Positions 7,410 to 16,805 are shown, numbered from the stretch's first letter. The stretch is 64,000 bases of DNA from JAAYBQ01 sp035403465 (GCA_035403465.1 DAONFG010000013.1:3953-67952), one strand, 5' to 3'. The notes: generated by a model not told the origin, from the sequence alone. Numbers and translations: made by a program.

Positions 7410-8465
7410 ATGGACGTTTATAATCCTGTCTTAAACATCAAATGGCCCATCCCGGGCGTAATCGGGATATCAGTCATTCTGGGTCTTATATTTGCCATAC
7501 TTGTTATTTATCTTATTCTCTATTATTTCAGGTTAAAGGACCAGGCCCGCATCCATAACTACCAGCTATTCCTTTTCCATGTAAAACGCAAAGGGCTTTC
7601 CAACTTCCAGATCAAGATACTGCGGAACATGTCGGCATACCTCAAACTTGCCAATCCCAAGGAACTTGTAGCCAGGGCAGCAATCTTTGAATCAGCCATG
7701 ACCGACTTTATTGAATACATAAAAAAGCAGCCTGACGAGATGGAACATCTCACTGATATCATCCGTGACCTGGCAGTTATTCACAAAAAAATATTCAGGA
7801 CAACGGAAAACCCCAAACAGTTTGAGGCGTTGCCCGACCTGGAAGACTCAGAGGTTATATACCTGACAGATGATGAAGGGAACACCTTCCCCGGCAAACT
7901 CGCGGGTAGAGGAAACGGTTTCATCGCCCTGGAGCTCTTTACACCGGTAAAAAACCTTAAAATCTATGAAACTGAAAAACCTGTGTCAGTTCATGTTCTT
8001 AAAATCAATGACGCCGAGTACAAGGTAAAAACTGTCACCAGGGGGATCGACATGAACCACCTGCTTGTACGGACCCCCGGTGAAATAACTAAAGAGAGGG
8101 AATTCCGCCATCCTTATATAAATGTTATGATTAACGCTTTTGTTACTGTTGAAAGACCCCAGGCAGAGGCAACACCGGTAAGTTCCGAAACAGCAGATAC
8201 CTCAGTTACTCCTGAAAAAATTGAATGTACGATTGCCCAACTTAATGAATATGAATGTGTCCTGCGCTCTCCCGTGATGCTCAGCTTCGACAGGCACTAC
8301 CCGTTAAGCTTTGAACTGGATAACTTTAAGTTCATCACCATGTCACGCGTCATATCATCGAAGACTGTAGAAAAGGAGAGTGTTTACTACCTCACCATCA
8401 AGTTCATCGAAATGTCGGATTCCGGCAGGGCGGTTCTCAGGAAGTTTATTGCAGACAGCATGTAA
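7410..8465 (+). CDS. membrane protein with YcgR/PilZ-like domain
   Basis: This 351-aa protein starts with one membrane helix (about 14-41, GVIGISVILGLIFAILVIYL) and a helical segment (45-140). A beta-rich stretch (about 150-230, VIYLTDDEGNTFPGKLAGRG) resembles the N-terminal YcgR domain. The C-terminal block begins EREFRHPYI and ends in a long strand region, as in PilZ domains. The c-di-GMP motifs are weak: RxxxR reads REFR, and the expected D/NxSxxG is not clear. It may be a PilZ-fold protein that no longer binds c-di-GMP. Its position opposite motAB and the GGDEF/EAL genes nearby fit a motility-signalling role, which is inference. Confidence 0.5.
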   Translation: MDVYNPVLNIKWPIPGVIGISVILGLIFAILVIYLILYYFRLKDQARIHNYQLFLFHVKRKGLSNFQIKILRNMSAYLKLANPKELVARAAIFESAMTDFIEYIKKQPDEMEHLTDIIRDLAVIHKKIFRTTENPKQFEALPDLEDSEVIYLTDDEGNTFPGKLAGRGNGFIALELFTPVKNLKIYETEKPVSVHVLKINDAEYKVKTVTRGIDMNHLLVRTPGEITKEREFRHPYINVMINAFVTVERPQAEATPVSSETADTSVTPEKIECTIAQLNEYECVLRSPVMLSFDRHYPLSFELDNFKFITMSRVISSKTVEKESVYYLTIKFIEMSDSGRAVLRKFIADSM

Positions 8466-8626
8466 ATAAAGTTCATGCAGGGACAAGACCTGAGACAACA
8501 TGAGTTATGATACAACCGGCGTAAAGATGAGCCGTTTTATCAGGTTTAACCGGGCATCCTTTGTTAGGATAATATTATTCCCGAAGTTACCGGATCATCA
8601 ATTAAACGTGACGGGTAACGAGAATT

Positions 8627-9388
8627 TCAGGATGCGGACATCATGTCGAATCTTGCGATTATCTCCTCTGTGAGGGCCATGTAGTCCTCTGCGCCGTTGC
8701 TGTCAGGCTTGTATTCAAATATGGTCTTGCCCCAGCTTGGAGCCTCCTGGAGCGCAACGTTCTCCCTGATGAATGTACCGAAAAGCTTTCCGGGGAGACG
8801 CTTTTCGGTCTCCTCCATGACTTCGCGGTTGATCGACTTCTTGGGATTGTACATGGTGCCGATTATACCCGCGACCTCGACATTCCTGTTAATCCTCTTC
8901 TTGACCATCTGCACAGCCTCAAAAAGGTTATACATACCGTGGAATGGCAGGAACTGGGCCTGCAGCGGAACAAGTATGTATTCACTGATGGCAAGGGCAT
9001 TCAGCGTGAGCACACCGAGTGAAGGGGGGCAGTCTATTAGCACATAATCATATCCCGTAAGTCCTTCGAGCGCCTCCTTAAGGAGAAATTCCTTTGCAGG
9101 GATCGGCAGGAATTCAATGTTCTTCATTTCGGGATTCGCCGGGAAAAGGTCGATACCCTTGCGCTTGACTATAATATCCTGGTAGCTAATTTCGCCCTTG
9201 AGCACATTGTATATGGACTCGACAACCTTGTTGGGGTTAATCCCGAAATGGTATGTAGCCTGCGCCTGGTGGTCCATATCAATAACCAGCACTTTCTTGC
9301 CTATAATCTGCAGCGCCGCGGCCACGTTTACCGTTGTTGTTGTCTTGCCGACACCGCCCTTGTTATTTGATATGGATATAATTTTCAT
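8627..9388 (-). CDS. ParA/MinD-type ATPase (orphan Soj)
   Basis: The protein is 253 aa from ATG 9388 (AGGGG site); an in-frame ATG at 9409 is less well placed. The deviant Walker A is at residues 5-14 (NNKGGVGKTT). The switch I-like DMDHQAQAT and Walker B LIDCPPSLG segments are present, as in chromosomal ParA/Soj. ParA ATPases position chromosomes, plasmids or protein complexes by gradients on the nucleoid. There is no parB next to it and I see no parS-like site. It may therefore be an orphan ParA serving another cargo, or the parB gene may lie elsewhere. Confidence 0.85.
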   Translation of the reverse strand: MKIISISNNKGGVGKTTTTVNVAAALQIIGKKVLVIDMDHQAQATYHFGINPNKVVESIYNVLKGEISYQDIIVKRKGIDLFPANPEMKNIEFLPIPAKEFLLKEALEGLTGYDYVLIDCPPSLGVLTLNALAISEYILVPLQAQFLPFHGMYNLFEAVQMVKKRINRNVEVAGIIGTMYNPKKSINREVMEETEKRLPGKLFGTFIRENVALQEAPSWGKTIFEYKPDSNGAEDYMALTEEIIARFDMMSAS

Positions 9389-9430
9389 GTTAACCCCTGG
9401 ATTATTCATATTTCCGGAACTTCAGAACTT

Positions 9431-9940
9431 TTACTTAAGGTGTGAATGCGAATTCATGATCTCCACAAATTCCTCTACCTGTTTCGCATCTATTATGCCG
9501 ATCTTCTTTATGCTCTCGGGACTAAAGAGCGCGAAAACTCCTGTTGCAGATGCGCTCACCTCACCTTTTGAGTTTATGATGCACCCCTTCATGACAACTT
9601 CGCGTTCACTGGTACGGGCATCTATTTCGGCTTCAGCCCTGAGGCGTTCGTGCATTAATGTTGGTTTATGATAGGTAACGGTCATGGTCTTGGTCAGGAT
9701 GAATTTCTCGGTAAGGAAGATAGCGCCCCAGGCCATGACCTCGTCGAGCATTGTTGACAGTATGCCGCCATGAACTACGCCGTTCCAGCCCGCCATATAA
9801 TCGGGCACATCCATTTCAGAGAATACAAGTTTATCGTTGCCGTGAAACTCCATACCCAGGCCCTTATGGTTTGCCGGTCCGCAGCCGAAACAGGTATTAT
9901 GCGCCGTATTGGGAATTTTTATAAAATCAGCCCTGTTCAT
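9431..9940 (-). CDS. PaaI/THEM4-like hotdog thioesterase
   Basis: The protein has 169 aa if started at ATG 9940, which overlaps the upstream stop by 14 bp; an upstream in-frame start at 9991 would overlap far more. CFGCGPANHKGLGMEF is the conserved N-terminal motif of hotdog-fold acyl-CoA thioesterases. GWNGVVHGGILSTMLDEVMAW is the active-site helix region. It probably hydrolyses an acyl- or aryl-CoA in the cytoplasm; the substrate is unknown. The adjacent ParA is probably unrelated in function. Confidence 0.75.
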   Translation of the reverse strand: MNRADFIKIPNTAHNTCFGCGPANHKGLGMEFHGNDKLVFSEMDVPDYMAGWNGVVHGGILSTMLDEVMAWGAIFLTEKFILTKTMTVTYHKPTLMHERLRAEAEIDARTSEREVVMKGCIINSKGEVSASATGVFALFSPESIKKIGIIDAKQVEEFVEIMNSHSHLK

Positions 9941-10205
9941 CCAGCTGTCCGTCCTGTAAACTTTTATTTCGAAAATAGAGCATGACGTCAACAGAAATCA
10001 TGCAGAAATTGACCAGGTAGAGTATGATCACCCTGTCCCTGAGAAAAAATATTTTATGCAGAATACCCGCCACGTAGCCCGCAAGCACGATTATCAGGAA
10101 AAAAAGGCTTTTACCCTCTACTGAACGGGATTTCCAGCTTTTATATATAGAAACGGGCCATGCAGCACCGAAACAAACAAGCATTATAATCTCAAAGATA
10201 CTCAT
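9927..10205 (-). CDS. PQ-loop/SemiSWEET-like small membrane protein
   Basis: The protein has 92 aa from ATG 10205 (AAGGA site); a TTG two codons earlier is the alternative. Three hydrophobic segments are visible (about 3-18, 33-50, 60-78). The segment AAWPVSIYKSWKSRSVEGKS resembles the PQ-loop motif of SemiSWEET and related transporters, with WP in place of PQ. Such three-helix proteins dimerise; some SemiSWEETs carry sugars. The substrate cannot be assigned here. It overlaps the thioesterase gene and probably shares its mRNA. Confidence 0.55.
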   Translation of the reverse strand: MSIFEIIMLVCFGAAWPVSIYKSWKSRSVEGKSLFFLIIVLAGYVAGILHKIFFLRDRVIILYLVNFCMISVDVMLYFRNKSLQDGQLDEQG

Positions 10206-10335
10206 AATCAATCCTTATATGATCTGATAGATTTTCCAACCGGGAATTGCAAGCAATAAAAGCCCCGGAATGCATTTTATACCCTCATGTGGCCGTGTTT
10301 TTGACACCGGAAGTTTCCCAACAATATTGATTTTG

Positions 10336-10368
10336 TTGACAAATCTGTTAGCTTGTAATTTATATAAT
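10336..10368 (+). promoter_or_regulatory. promoter of the RNase R operon
   Basis: TTGACA at 10336-10341 is followed 17 bases later by TTTATA (10359-10364), with a perfect TATAAT overlapping downstream (10363-10368, spacer 21). The exact -10 is ambiguous. Confidence 0.5.
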
Positions 10369-10393
10369 AAAAAATGAACATGAGGTAATCCGG

Positions 10394-10735
10394 ATGAGTC
10401 TGCTTAGTGAAATGGGTGATTCTCTGATAAAATACGGTGAAATCCTGATCAGCAAGACCGAGGATTTTACCCGTACAGCAAGAATTAGAATAGAAATACG
10501 CAAAAAGGAAATAGAAATCAACAACATAAAAATCATAATTGCCGACCATGTCATAGCACAGACGCACAAAAAGGCTGCCATCGACGCGGAACTTGTCAAT
10601 GCACGGATCAGCGCCATAAATTCACTCAACCTTGAAATAACAGGTCTCAAGGTCAGACTTGAGGAGCTGAAGAACCAAAGTAATGCGCCGGAATCGGATA
10701 AAAACGGCACTGAACCAGGGACATTAAAAGAGTAG
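10394..10735 (+). CDS. small coiled-coil protein upstream of RNase R
   Basis: This 113-aa protein is almost entirely helical. It has a long coiled-coil from about residue 20 to 95 (RIEIRKKEIEINNIKIIIAD, later EITGLKVRLEEL) and a short polar tail. ATG 10394 has a GAGG site. The stop is two bases from the RNase R start, so the two genes are co-translated. I do not recognise a family. It could be a partner or membrane/ribosome adaptor for RNase R, by position only. Confidence 0.6.
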   Translation: MSLLSEMGDSLIKYGEILISKTEDFTRTARIRIEIRKKEIEINNIKIIIADHVIAQTHKKAAIDAELVNARISAINSLNLEITGLKVRLEELKNQSNAPESDKNGTEPGTLKE

Positions 10736-10737
10736 CC

Positions 10738-12855
10738 ATGCCTGTATCATCAAAAATAATAATCAGCAATATAGAGAAACTCCCGGAGCTTTTTACAAAG
10801 GCGGACCTGCACAGGGTGCTTCAAAACAAAAGAGAAGAGAAGAAACCCGGGCGCAAACCGGGTTCTCAACGCAAACAGGCCACTAACCTTACATCAAAGG
10901 ATATAGCCGTAATTGAAAACACTATACATGCCATGATACTGGCCGGCTTCCTGATCAAGGAGAAGGCAAAATTCCGCAAAATGAGCCTTGTGATTGAGGG
11001 GACCATATCGGTCAACCAGTCGCGGGATACAGTGATCAAATACAATGACCAGGAAATCCTGGTAAAGCGCGATGACCTGGCTTCAGCACAAAGGGGAGAT
11101 TCGGTCTCGGCAAAGGTATTTGAACTTCGCAGGGGATTCTTCTGCGCCGAAATTTTAAAAGTTCATAAACGTAAAAAGGAATTTCACATTGCGCGGGTTA
11201 CAGGTAAGTCAGGGTCAATAGCTACGCTTAAACTGCTCGATGTTCCCGGCGAGATTGAATCCTGTGCCAACATAAAGAAAATCAATGTTAATAAAAATGA
11301 TTACGCAGTAGTTGCACTTACGGGCGGGTACCTTTCGGGAAAGTCCGAGTCGGTGATACAGGAGGTTTTCTCCGAAGACAACGAAGACTATGACTTCATA
11401 CGCATAAAGAACAGGCACTCGCTTCCCGATGACCAATCGTACTTTAATGAATCCGAGGATGATATCACAGTCCCCGAATCCGAACTGAAAAACAGGAAGG
11501 ACTACACAAAGCTTTTCACCGTGACCATTGACGGTGAAACCGCGAAGGACTTCGACGATGCCATCTCGATAAAAGCTTCGGGCAGAGGCACAAAGATATA
11601 CGTTCACATCGCAGATGTTTCAGCATATGTAAAACCGGGTTCACGCATCGACATTGAGGCATATACCAGGGGTACAAGTTTCTACCTGGGGAACAGGGTA
11701 ATCCCCATGCTGCCCGAAAAACTCTCCAATGACCTGTGCTCACTGCGCGAAGGAGTGCCCAGGTATACACTCACAGCAGAGATGAACTTTGACGCTAAGG
11801 GCAAACTTGTCAAGTTCGAGGCATTCAGGGGAATTATCAAGGTAAACAAGCGGCTGACATACACAAGGGCCGATGAGCTTATTTCCAGGAAGACGCTCGG
11901 CCAGCTGCCGCGTACTCTTCAGCAGATGTTCAGGTTCGCGAAGATGCTGAATGAAAAACGGACTGCCGACGGCAGGCTTGACCTGAACCTCACCGATGTT
12001 GAGGTGATATACGAAAAGAGCCATGTAAAAGAGATAAAATTTGCCACCAGGCTAAAGAGCCACATGCTTATCGAGGAATTTATGCTCAGCGCTAATGAAG
12101 CGGTGTCAAGGGAACTTAAAGAAAAAGAGGTCCCCTCGCTCTACAGGGTACATGAAGAAATGAGCCCTGATAACATTGAATCGCTGAAAAAGTTCCTGAC
12201 TGTACTGGGCCTTAAAATAGACCGCACACTCCCCATAGGACGCAGTGTACAGGAGATTTTGTACCGCGTGCAGGGAAAGCCCTATGAACAGGTCGTGAAC
12301 CTGGTTGTACTCAAGTCAATGATGTCTGCCTATTACGGCATCGAACCGCTCGGGCACTTCGGGCTGGGATTCCTTGACTACACCCACTTTACGTCTCCCA
12401 TACGCCGCTACCCCGACCTCATTGTGCACAGGTGCCTGAAGAGCCTTATAGACAAAGCTGCACCTGTTTACAAAGTGGCGGAGCTTATAGAGATCGGCGA
12501 AAAATCCTCCGCCATGGAGCGCGTCGCTCAGAAAGCTGAACGCGACATGGTTAAAATGAAATCATGCCGCATAATGAAAAACAGGATAGGTGAAGTTTTT
12601 GATGTTGTCATAAGCGGTGTATCTAAATACGGCATGTATGTCTCGATAATCGAGATGCCCATCGAAGGGATGATTCCCCTGCGGAATATTTCCGATGATT
12701 ATTACATCCTCCAGGAGGATGATTTTACTATAGTGGGCCGCAAGTATAACAAACGCTACAGGCTGGGCGACAAGATCAAGGCAAGGCTTTCGCTTGTTGA
12801 TATTGACCTTCTCCGGATTGATTTTGAATTGTACAGCGGGTCGGGTAAAAAATGA
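10738..12855 (+). CDS. rnr: ribonuclease R (RNB-family 3'-5' exoribonuclease)
   Basis: RNase R degrades structured RNA in the 3'-5' direction. The 705-aa protein has an N-terminal winged-helix/basic segment (1-85), cold-shock domains (about 85-240), the RNB catalytic domain (about 255-580) and a C-terminal S1 domain (about 615-700, GEVFDVVISGVSKYGMYV). The RNB motif TIDGETAKDFDDAISI carries the metal-binding aspartates. HFTSPIRRYPDLIVHR is the conserved RNB C-terminal signature. It sits second in an operon with a coiled-coil gene before it and a LigD-phosphoesterase-like gene overlapping its stop. Confidence 0.92.
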   Translation: MPVSSKIIISNIEKLPELFTKADLHRVLQNKREEKKPGRKPGSQRKQATNLTSKDIAVIENTIHAMILAGFLIKEKAKFRKMSLVIEGTISVNQSRDTVIKYNDQEILVKRDDLASAQRGDSVSAKVFELRRGFFCAEILKVHKRKKEFHIARVTGKSGSIATLKLLDVPGEIESCANIKKINVNKNDYAVVALTGGYLSGKSESVIQEVFSEDNEDYDFIRIKNRHSLPDDQSYFNESEDDITVPESELKNRKDYTKLFTVTIDGETAKDFDDAISIKASGRGTKIYVHIADVSAYVKPGSRIDIEAYTRGTSFYLGNRVIPMLPEKLSNDLCSLREGVPRYTLTAEMNFDAKGKLVKFEAFRGIIKVNKRLTYTRADELISRKTLGQLPRTLQQMFRFAKMLNEKRTADGRLDLNLTDVEVIYEKSHVKEIKFATRLKSHMLIEEFMLSANEAVSRELKEKEVPSLYRVHEEMSPDNIESLKKFLTVLGLKIDRTLPIGRSVQEILYRVQGKPYEQVVNLVVLKSMMSAYYGIEPLGHFGLGFLDYTHFTSPIRRYPDLIVHRCLKSLIDKAAPVYKVAELIEIGEKSSAMERVAQKAERDMVKMKSCRIMKNRIGEVFDVVISGVSKYGMYVSIIEMPIEGMIPLRNISDDYYILQEDDFTIVGRKYNKRYRLGDKIKARLSLVDIDLLRIDFELYSGSGKK

Positions 12856-13175
12856 AGTTTGTCCTTCACCACAACGAGAGCTTCCCGCCTCATTACGACC
12901 TTATCCTTGACACCGGCGGGACTGTTGAAATATTCAGGATACCTGAAGATTTCTTCTTTGATCTTGTAAGCGGGTCACCGGTGGAATACGAAACAGTGAC
13001 CGGTGCTGATAAAAACAGCGGGCCGGTGAACTGTGGAGAGGGAAAAGTTTCAGTTGAAGACTCAGGCGAGTATAGCATTGAAAAGCCAGGTACCATGATA
13101 CTGAAAGGCGTGAAGATCAGCGGCAAACTCATTGCTGATTCCGGCAGCAGGCATATTACGCTTATACCGGGCTGA
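12852..13175 (+). CDS. LigD 3'-phosphoesterase-like mini-protein
   Basis: The start overlaps the RNase R stop in an ATGA junction, so translation is coupled. The 107-aa protein begins MKFVLHHNESFPPHYDLILD, followed by a hydrophobic strand and IFRIPEDF. This matches the start of the LigD N-terminal 3'-phosphoesterase domain (FVxxxH...HxDLxLE...W.vP), including the second histidine and the following aspartate (HYD). The usual tryptophan is F here and the protein is shorter than the LigD domain. Stand-alone versions occur in bacteria lacking the ligase. A role in trimming RNA or DNA 3' phosphates beside RNase R is an inference. Confidence 0.45.
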   Translation: MKFVLHHNESFPPHYDLILDTGGTVEIFRIPEDFFFDLVSGSPVEYETVTGADKNSGPVNCGEGKVSVEDSGEYSIEKPGTMILKGVKISGKLIADSGSRHITLIPG

Positions 13176-13215
13176 AACCGGTCGGTCCATGATTATTTAA
13201 ACAGCGGAGGCTTCT

Positions 13216-14262
13216 GTGAAAAAAGCGGCAATTGTCGGTGCTACAGGTTTTGGCGGACTTGGACTTATCGACATTCTAACCAGGCACCCTGAAATTGAAA
13301 TCGTGTTCCTCTCTGCACTGGATCACGGAAGCAGGATTTCGGCAATGTTCCCGCACCTTGAGGGCATATGCGGGCTCGAGGTTATTCCCCCTGAAAAAAT
13401 TGAAACTGACGGTATTGACATAGTATTCCTATCAACACCGGACCAGGCGGGAATGAAAATTGCCCGTAAATTTTACGATAAAAAAATCCCGGTTATAGAC
13501 TTCAGCGGCGACTTCAGGTTCGGATCAACTGATGACTACAGGGTCTATGCCGAGAACAAGGGGATGTCAGCAGTTCATGATTCACCTGACCTGCTGCCGG
13601 CATCAGTCTACGGCCTCCCTGAAAAATATTATGACAGGATAGCCGGTGCCGGAATCATAGGCAATCCGGGATGTTTTGCCATGAGCATGATCCTGGGCCT
13701 GCTCCCGGTTGTTGAAGCCGGAATGATCAGTCCCGGTACCGTAATCTGCGACGGCAAGACAGGTGTTTCAGGCGCCGGGATCAACCCGGGAAAAGCCAAC
13801 ACCTACCCTGCCAGGTACGACAACACCAATACCTATAAAGAAGGAAAACACCAGCACCAGGTTGAGGTTGAAACCGTGCTTAATCATTTCGCATCAAAGG
13901 GAGAGTATAAAATAATGTTTGTGCCGCAGATAGTTCCAATGAACCGCGGCATATTGACAACCATATACTGCGATCCGGCATCTTCATGCGACACAAAAAA
14001 CCTCATTGAACTATATACCGGGTATTACGGTAAATCACCTTTTATCCATGTCACTGACAAGTCACCTTCAACGGCAGAGGTCAGGGGAACAAACAGGTGC
14101 CTTATCTCTCCGCGCTATGATTCCAGGACCGGAAAGATACTCATAGTATCGGTTATCGACAACCTTATGAAGGGACAGTCAGGCAACGCTGTTCAGAACG
14201 CCAATATACGTCTTGGTTTTGACCAGGAAGCAGGTCTTGACCTGAATCCGTTTTACCCTTAA
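13216..14262 (+). CDS. argC: N-acetyl-gamma-glutamyl-phosphate reductase
   Basis: This enzyme carries out the NADPH-dependent third step of arginine synthesis. The start is GTG at 13216 with GGAGG eight bases upstream. In the 348-aa product the Rossmann motif AAIVGATGFGGLGL opens the protein. The catalytic cysteine is Cys153 in GNPGCFAMS. The GKTGVSGAG and HQHQVEVE segments belong to the dimerisation/substrate domain. No other arg gene is nearby. Confidence 0.93.
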   Translation: MKKAAIVGATGFGGLGLIDILTRHPEIEIVFLSALDHGSRISAMFPHLEGICGLEVIPPEKIETDGIDIVFLSTPDQAGMKIARKFYDKKIPVIDFSGDFRFGSTDDYRVYAENKGMSAVHDSPDLLPASVYGLPEKYYDRIAGAGIIGNPGCFAMSMILGLLPVVEAGMISPGTVICDGKTGVSGAGINPGKANTYPARYDNTNTYKEGKHQHQVEVETVLNHFASKGEYKIMFVPQIVPMNRGILTTIYCDPASSCDTKNLIELYTGYYGKSPFIHVTDKSPSTAEVRGTNRCLISPRYDSRTGKILIVSVIDNLMKGQSGNAVQNANIRLGFDQEAGLDLNPFYP

Positions 14263-14304
14263 TTTCTGTTGACAATAAATAACAAGGGATGTTATCAGAC
14301 TTTT

Positions 14305-16050
14305 ATGTCAAAAATAATCCAGAAAGGAATCATTGCTTCACCTGGCATCAAGATCGGCAAGGCTGTTGTCTACTATGGCGACGAGGTCAAGGTCCCTAAA
14401 TATATTATCAGCGAGAATCAGCTTGACGCTGAAATACAGCGGTTTGAAGAGGCTATTGAACGCACCAAGCAGGAGATCCTCGAGATCCAGCAGAAAATCA
14501 GCAATGACAACCTTAACGACATTGCCGACATATTCTCAACCCACCTCATGGCGCTTGAAGACCCGCTATTTATTGATAAAGCACGTAAAAGGATCCGCAG
14601 GGAACTCAAGAATGCGGAATGGGTAATCAATGATATATCCATAGACCTTATAAATACCCTGGCAAAAATTGATGATGAGTATCTCCGCGAAAGGATCATT
14701 GATATATCAGACATCAACAAGCGTATAATCGGGAATTTACAGAAGAGAAAAAAGGTCAGCATGTCCGATATCAACGAGGACGCAATAATAATTGCACCCG
14801 ACCTGACCCCTTCCGAAACCGCAACGCTTAACAGGAAATATGTACTTGCATTTGTAACAGCCCACGGCGGAAAAACTTCTCACACCGCCATCATGGCCAG
14901 ATCTATGGACATACCAGCCATAGTGGGTGTAGATGAAATTACTTCGCATGTTAAAACAGGCGACATGCTGATTGTCGACGCAATACACGGGAAGATAATC
15001 ATCAATCCCTCAGATGCCGAGATCGAGGAGTACAACGGATACAAAAATGATATCATCGAGATTGAACATGAGCTGGCCAAAATCACCAGCCTCCCGTCCC
15101 AGACCCTTGATAACATTGAAATATTCCTCTACGGCAACCTTGAGATGCCTGTTGAAATGGATATTATCAAGACACATGGAGCTCAGGGCATAGGCCTGTT
15201 CCGGTCTGAATTCCTGTTTCTGGAGAAGGGCCTTCCAGATGAAGCCGTGCAGTACATGCAGTACAAAAAGGTTGTAGAATACTTCTCTCCACACCCGGTC
15301 ACCATAAGAACACTGGACTACGGCGGAGACAAACTTTCCTATTTCATGAAAAACTACAGGGAGCTTAATCCCTTCCTGGGATGCCGTTCTATACGCTTCA
15401 GTCTTAAACACACGGATATTTTCAGGACACAGCTGCGCGCAATACTAAGGTCCAGCGCTCATGGTAAAGTGAAAATAATGTATCCCATGATCTCGACACT
15501 GGACGAGCTTCTTACGGCTAAAGAGATTACTTATGATGTGATGCACGAACTTGACAGCCAGGGCATAAAATACGACAAAAATGTTGAAATGGGAATCATG
15601 ATCGAGGTTCCATCGGCAGTAATAACGGCGGATATTCTTGCGGAACATTCAGACTTCTTCTCAATCGGCACAAATGACCTTGTACAGTACCTTCTTGCTG
15701 TTGACAGGGTAAACGAGAATGTGGCAGATCTTTACAATCCTCTTAACATCGCAGTTCTCAGGTACCTTAAGACTATAGCTTCGGTATCCACCGCAACAGG
15801 CACACCAGTCTCAATATGCGGCGAAATAGCAGGCGACCCCAAGTACACCATGCTTCTCTTGGGCCTGGGTTACAGGGAACTCTCGATGAGTACCAAGAAC
15901 ATGTACCAGGTAAAACGCATCATACGCTCTGTTACCGTTGAGGAATGCGAGGATTTTTCGCGTTCCCTGCTTTCAATGAAAAAGACAGACGAGATCGAAC
16001 AGACCGTCGACGCGATGATGAAACAGAAATTTCCGGATATCATTATCTGA
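14305..16050 (+). CDS. ptsI: phosphoenolpyruvate-protein phosphotransferase (PTS enzyme I)
   Basis: Enzyme I transfers phosphate from PEP to HPr. The protein is 581 aa from ATG 14305, where homologues begin (KGIIASPGIKIGKA); an in-frame TTG at 14269 is less likely, since that TTGACA looks like a -35 box. The helical HPr-binding domain covers about 30-140. The phosphohistidine is His193 (GGKTSHTAIMARS). The C-terminal TIM barrel holds GIGLFRSEFLF and the catalytic-cysteine motif SICGEIAGD. No HPr or EII gene is close, so it may serve a regulatory PTS, as in many spirochaetes. Confidence 0.9.
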   Translation: MSKIIQKGIIASPGIKIGKAVVYYGDEVKVPKYIISENQLDAEIQRFEEAIERTKQEILEIQQKISNDNLNDIADIFSTHLMALEDPLFIDKARKRIRRELKNAEWVINDISIDLINTLAKIDDEYLRERIIDISDINKRIIGNLQKRKKVSMSDINEDAIIIAPDLTPSETATLNRKYVLAFVTAHGGKTSHTAIMARSMDIPAIVGVDEITSHVKTGDMLIVDAIHGKIIINPSDAEIEEYNGYKNDIIEIEHELAKITSLPSQTLDNIEIFLYGNLEMPVEMDIIKTHGAQGIGLFRSEFLFLEKGLPDEAVQYMQYKKVVEYFSPHPVTIRTLDYGGDKLSYFMKNYRELNPFLGCRSIRFSLKHTDIFRTQLRAILRSSAHGKVKIMYPMISTLDELLTAKEITYDVMHELDSQGIKYDKNVEMGIMIEVPSAVITADILAEHSDFFSIGTNDLVQYLLAVDRVNENVADLYNPLNIAVLRYLKTIASVSTATGTPVSICGEIAGDPKYTMLLLGLGYRELSMSTKNMYQVKRIIRSVTVEECEDFSRSLLSMKKTDEIEQTVDAMMKQKFPDIII

Positions 16051-16805
16051 TGAAGCTTTACAATGAACTCGCTGAATATTACTTCGCGATTGAATCCAAC
16101 CACAGGGATATAACAAACGACATACAGTTCATCAGGAGCTGCGTAAGCGGCACCGAACAGCCTGAGCTCCTTGACCTTGGATGCGGCACCGGCGAACACC
16201 TGAATATGCTGAAAAAATTCGGGTTCAGGTCAACCGGTATCGACAACAGCCCGCGCATGCTCGAAATTGCAAAGGAACGCTTCCCTTCCGGCATAAGGTT
16301 CCTGAACCGGAACTTCAAGAGCTTCGATTTCTACAACGAGTTCGACATCGTCACATCGATGTTCGGGTCAATGGTCTACCTGATCCAGGACAGCGATGTG
16401 GATAATTTTTTCTGGAACACCTGGCGGGCCATGAAAGCGGATGCCACGGGAATCTTCGAGGTCTGGAACTCGATACCGATAAAAATTATCAGGAACAAGC
16501 CCATGTCCCTTGTTTCGACTACGCGTTACGGTGATGTACTGATTGAACGTGAAAGGGGTTTCAGGCTTACCGATGATCCGAAGAAAACAATTACAGAGGT
16601 GAACTACAGGTACAGGGTGCATACGCAGAGGGGCCCCGTAACCTACGAGGACACCCACATAATGCGCTCCTTCACGCTTGCAGAGATACTGAAATTCCTT
16701 GAAAACAACGGGCTGAAGATGGTGAACGTCTTTGCCAATTCATCAAGGGAGCCCTATAACGAGAATTCCAACAAGATGCTGGTAGTTTTCGAAAAGGAGA
16801 AGTAG
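16050..16805 (+). CDS. class I SAM-dependent methyltransferase
   Basis: The start ATG overlaps the ptsI stop by one base (TGATG), indicating coupled translation. The 251-aa protein has motif I LLDLGCGTGEHL near residues 37-48 and motif II-like STGIDNSPRMLEIA. FDIVTSMFGSMVYL fills the motif IV region. A long C-terminal beta half begins around residue 130. It resembles small-molecule or unassigned methyltransferases; the substrate cannot be told. Its stop codon touches the convergent lon stop. Confidence 0.85.
   Translation: MKLYNELAEYYFAIESNHRDITNDIQFIRSCVSGTEQPELLDLGCGTGEHLNMLKKFGFRSTGIDNSPRMLEIAKERFPSGIRFLNRNFKSFDFYNEFDIVTSMFGSMVYLIQDSDVDNFFWNTWRAMKADATGIFEVWNSIPIKIIRNKPMSLVSTTRYGDVLIERERGFRLTDDPKKTITEVNYRYRVHTQRGPVTYEDTHIMRSFTLAEILKFLENNGLKMVNVFANSSREPYNENSNKMLVVFEKEK

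Noticed and set aside
14269..14297. TTG at 14269 as the ptsI start
   Set aside because: Enzyme I homologues start at the MSKIIQKGI-type position (14305), and the TTGACA looks like a -35 box, though its -10 is too close to the start to be sure.
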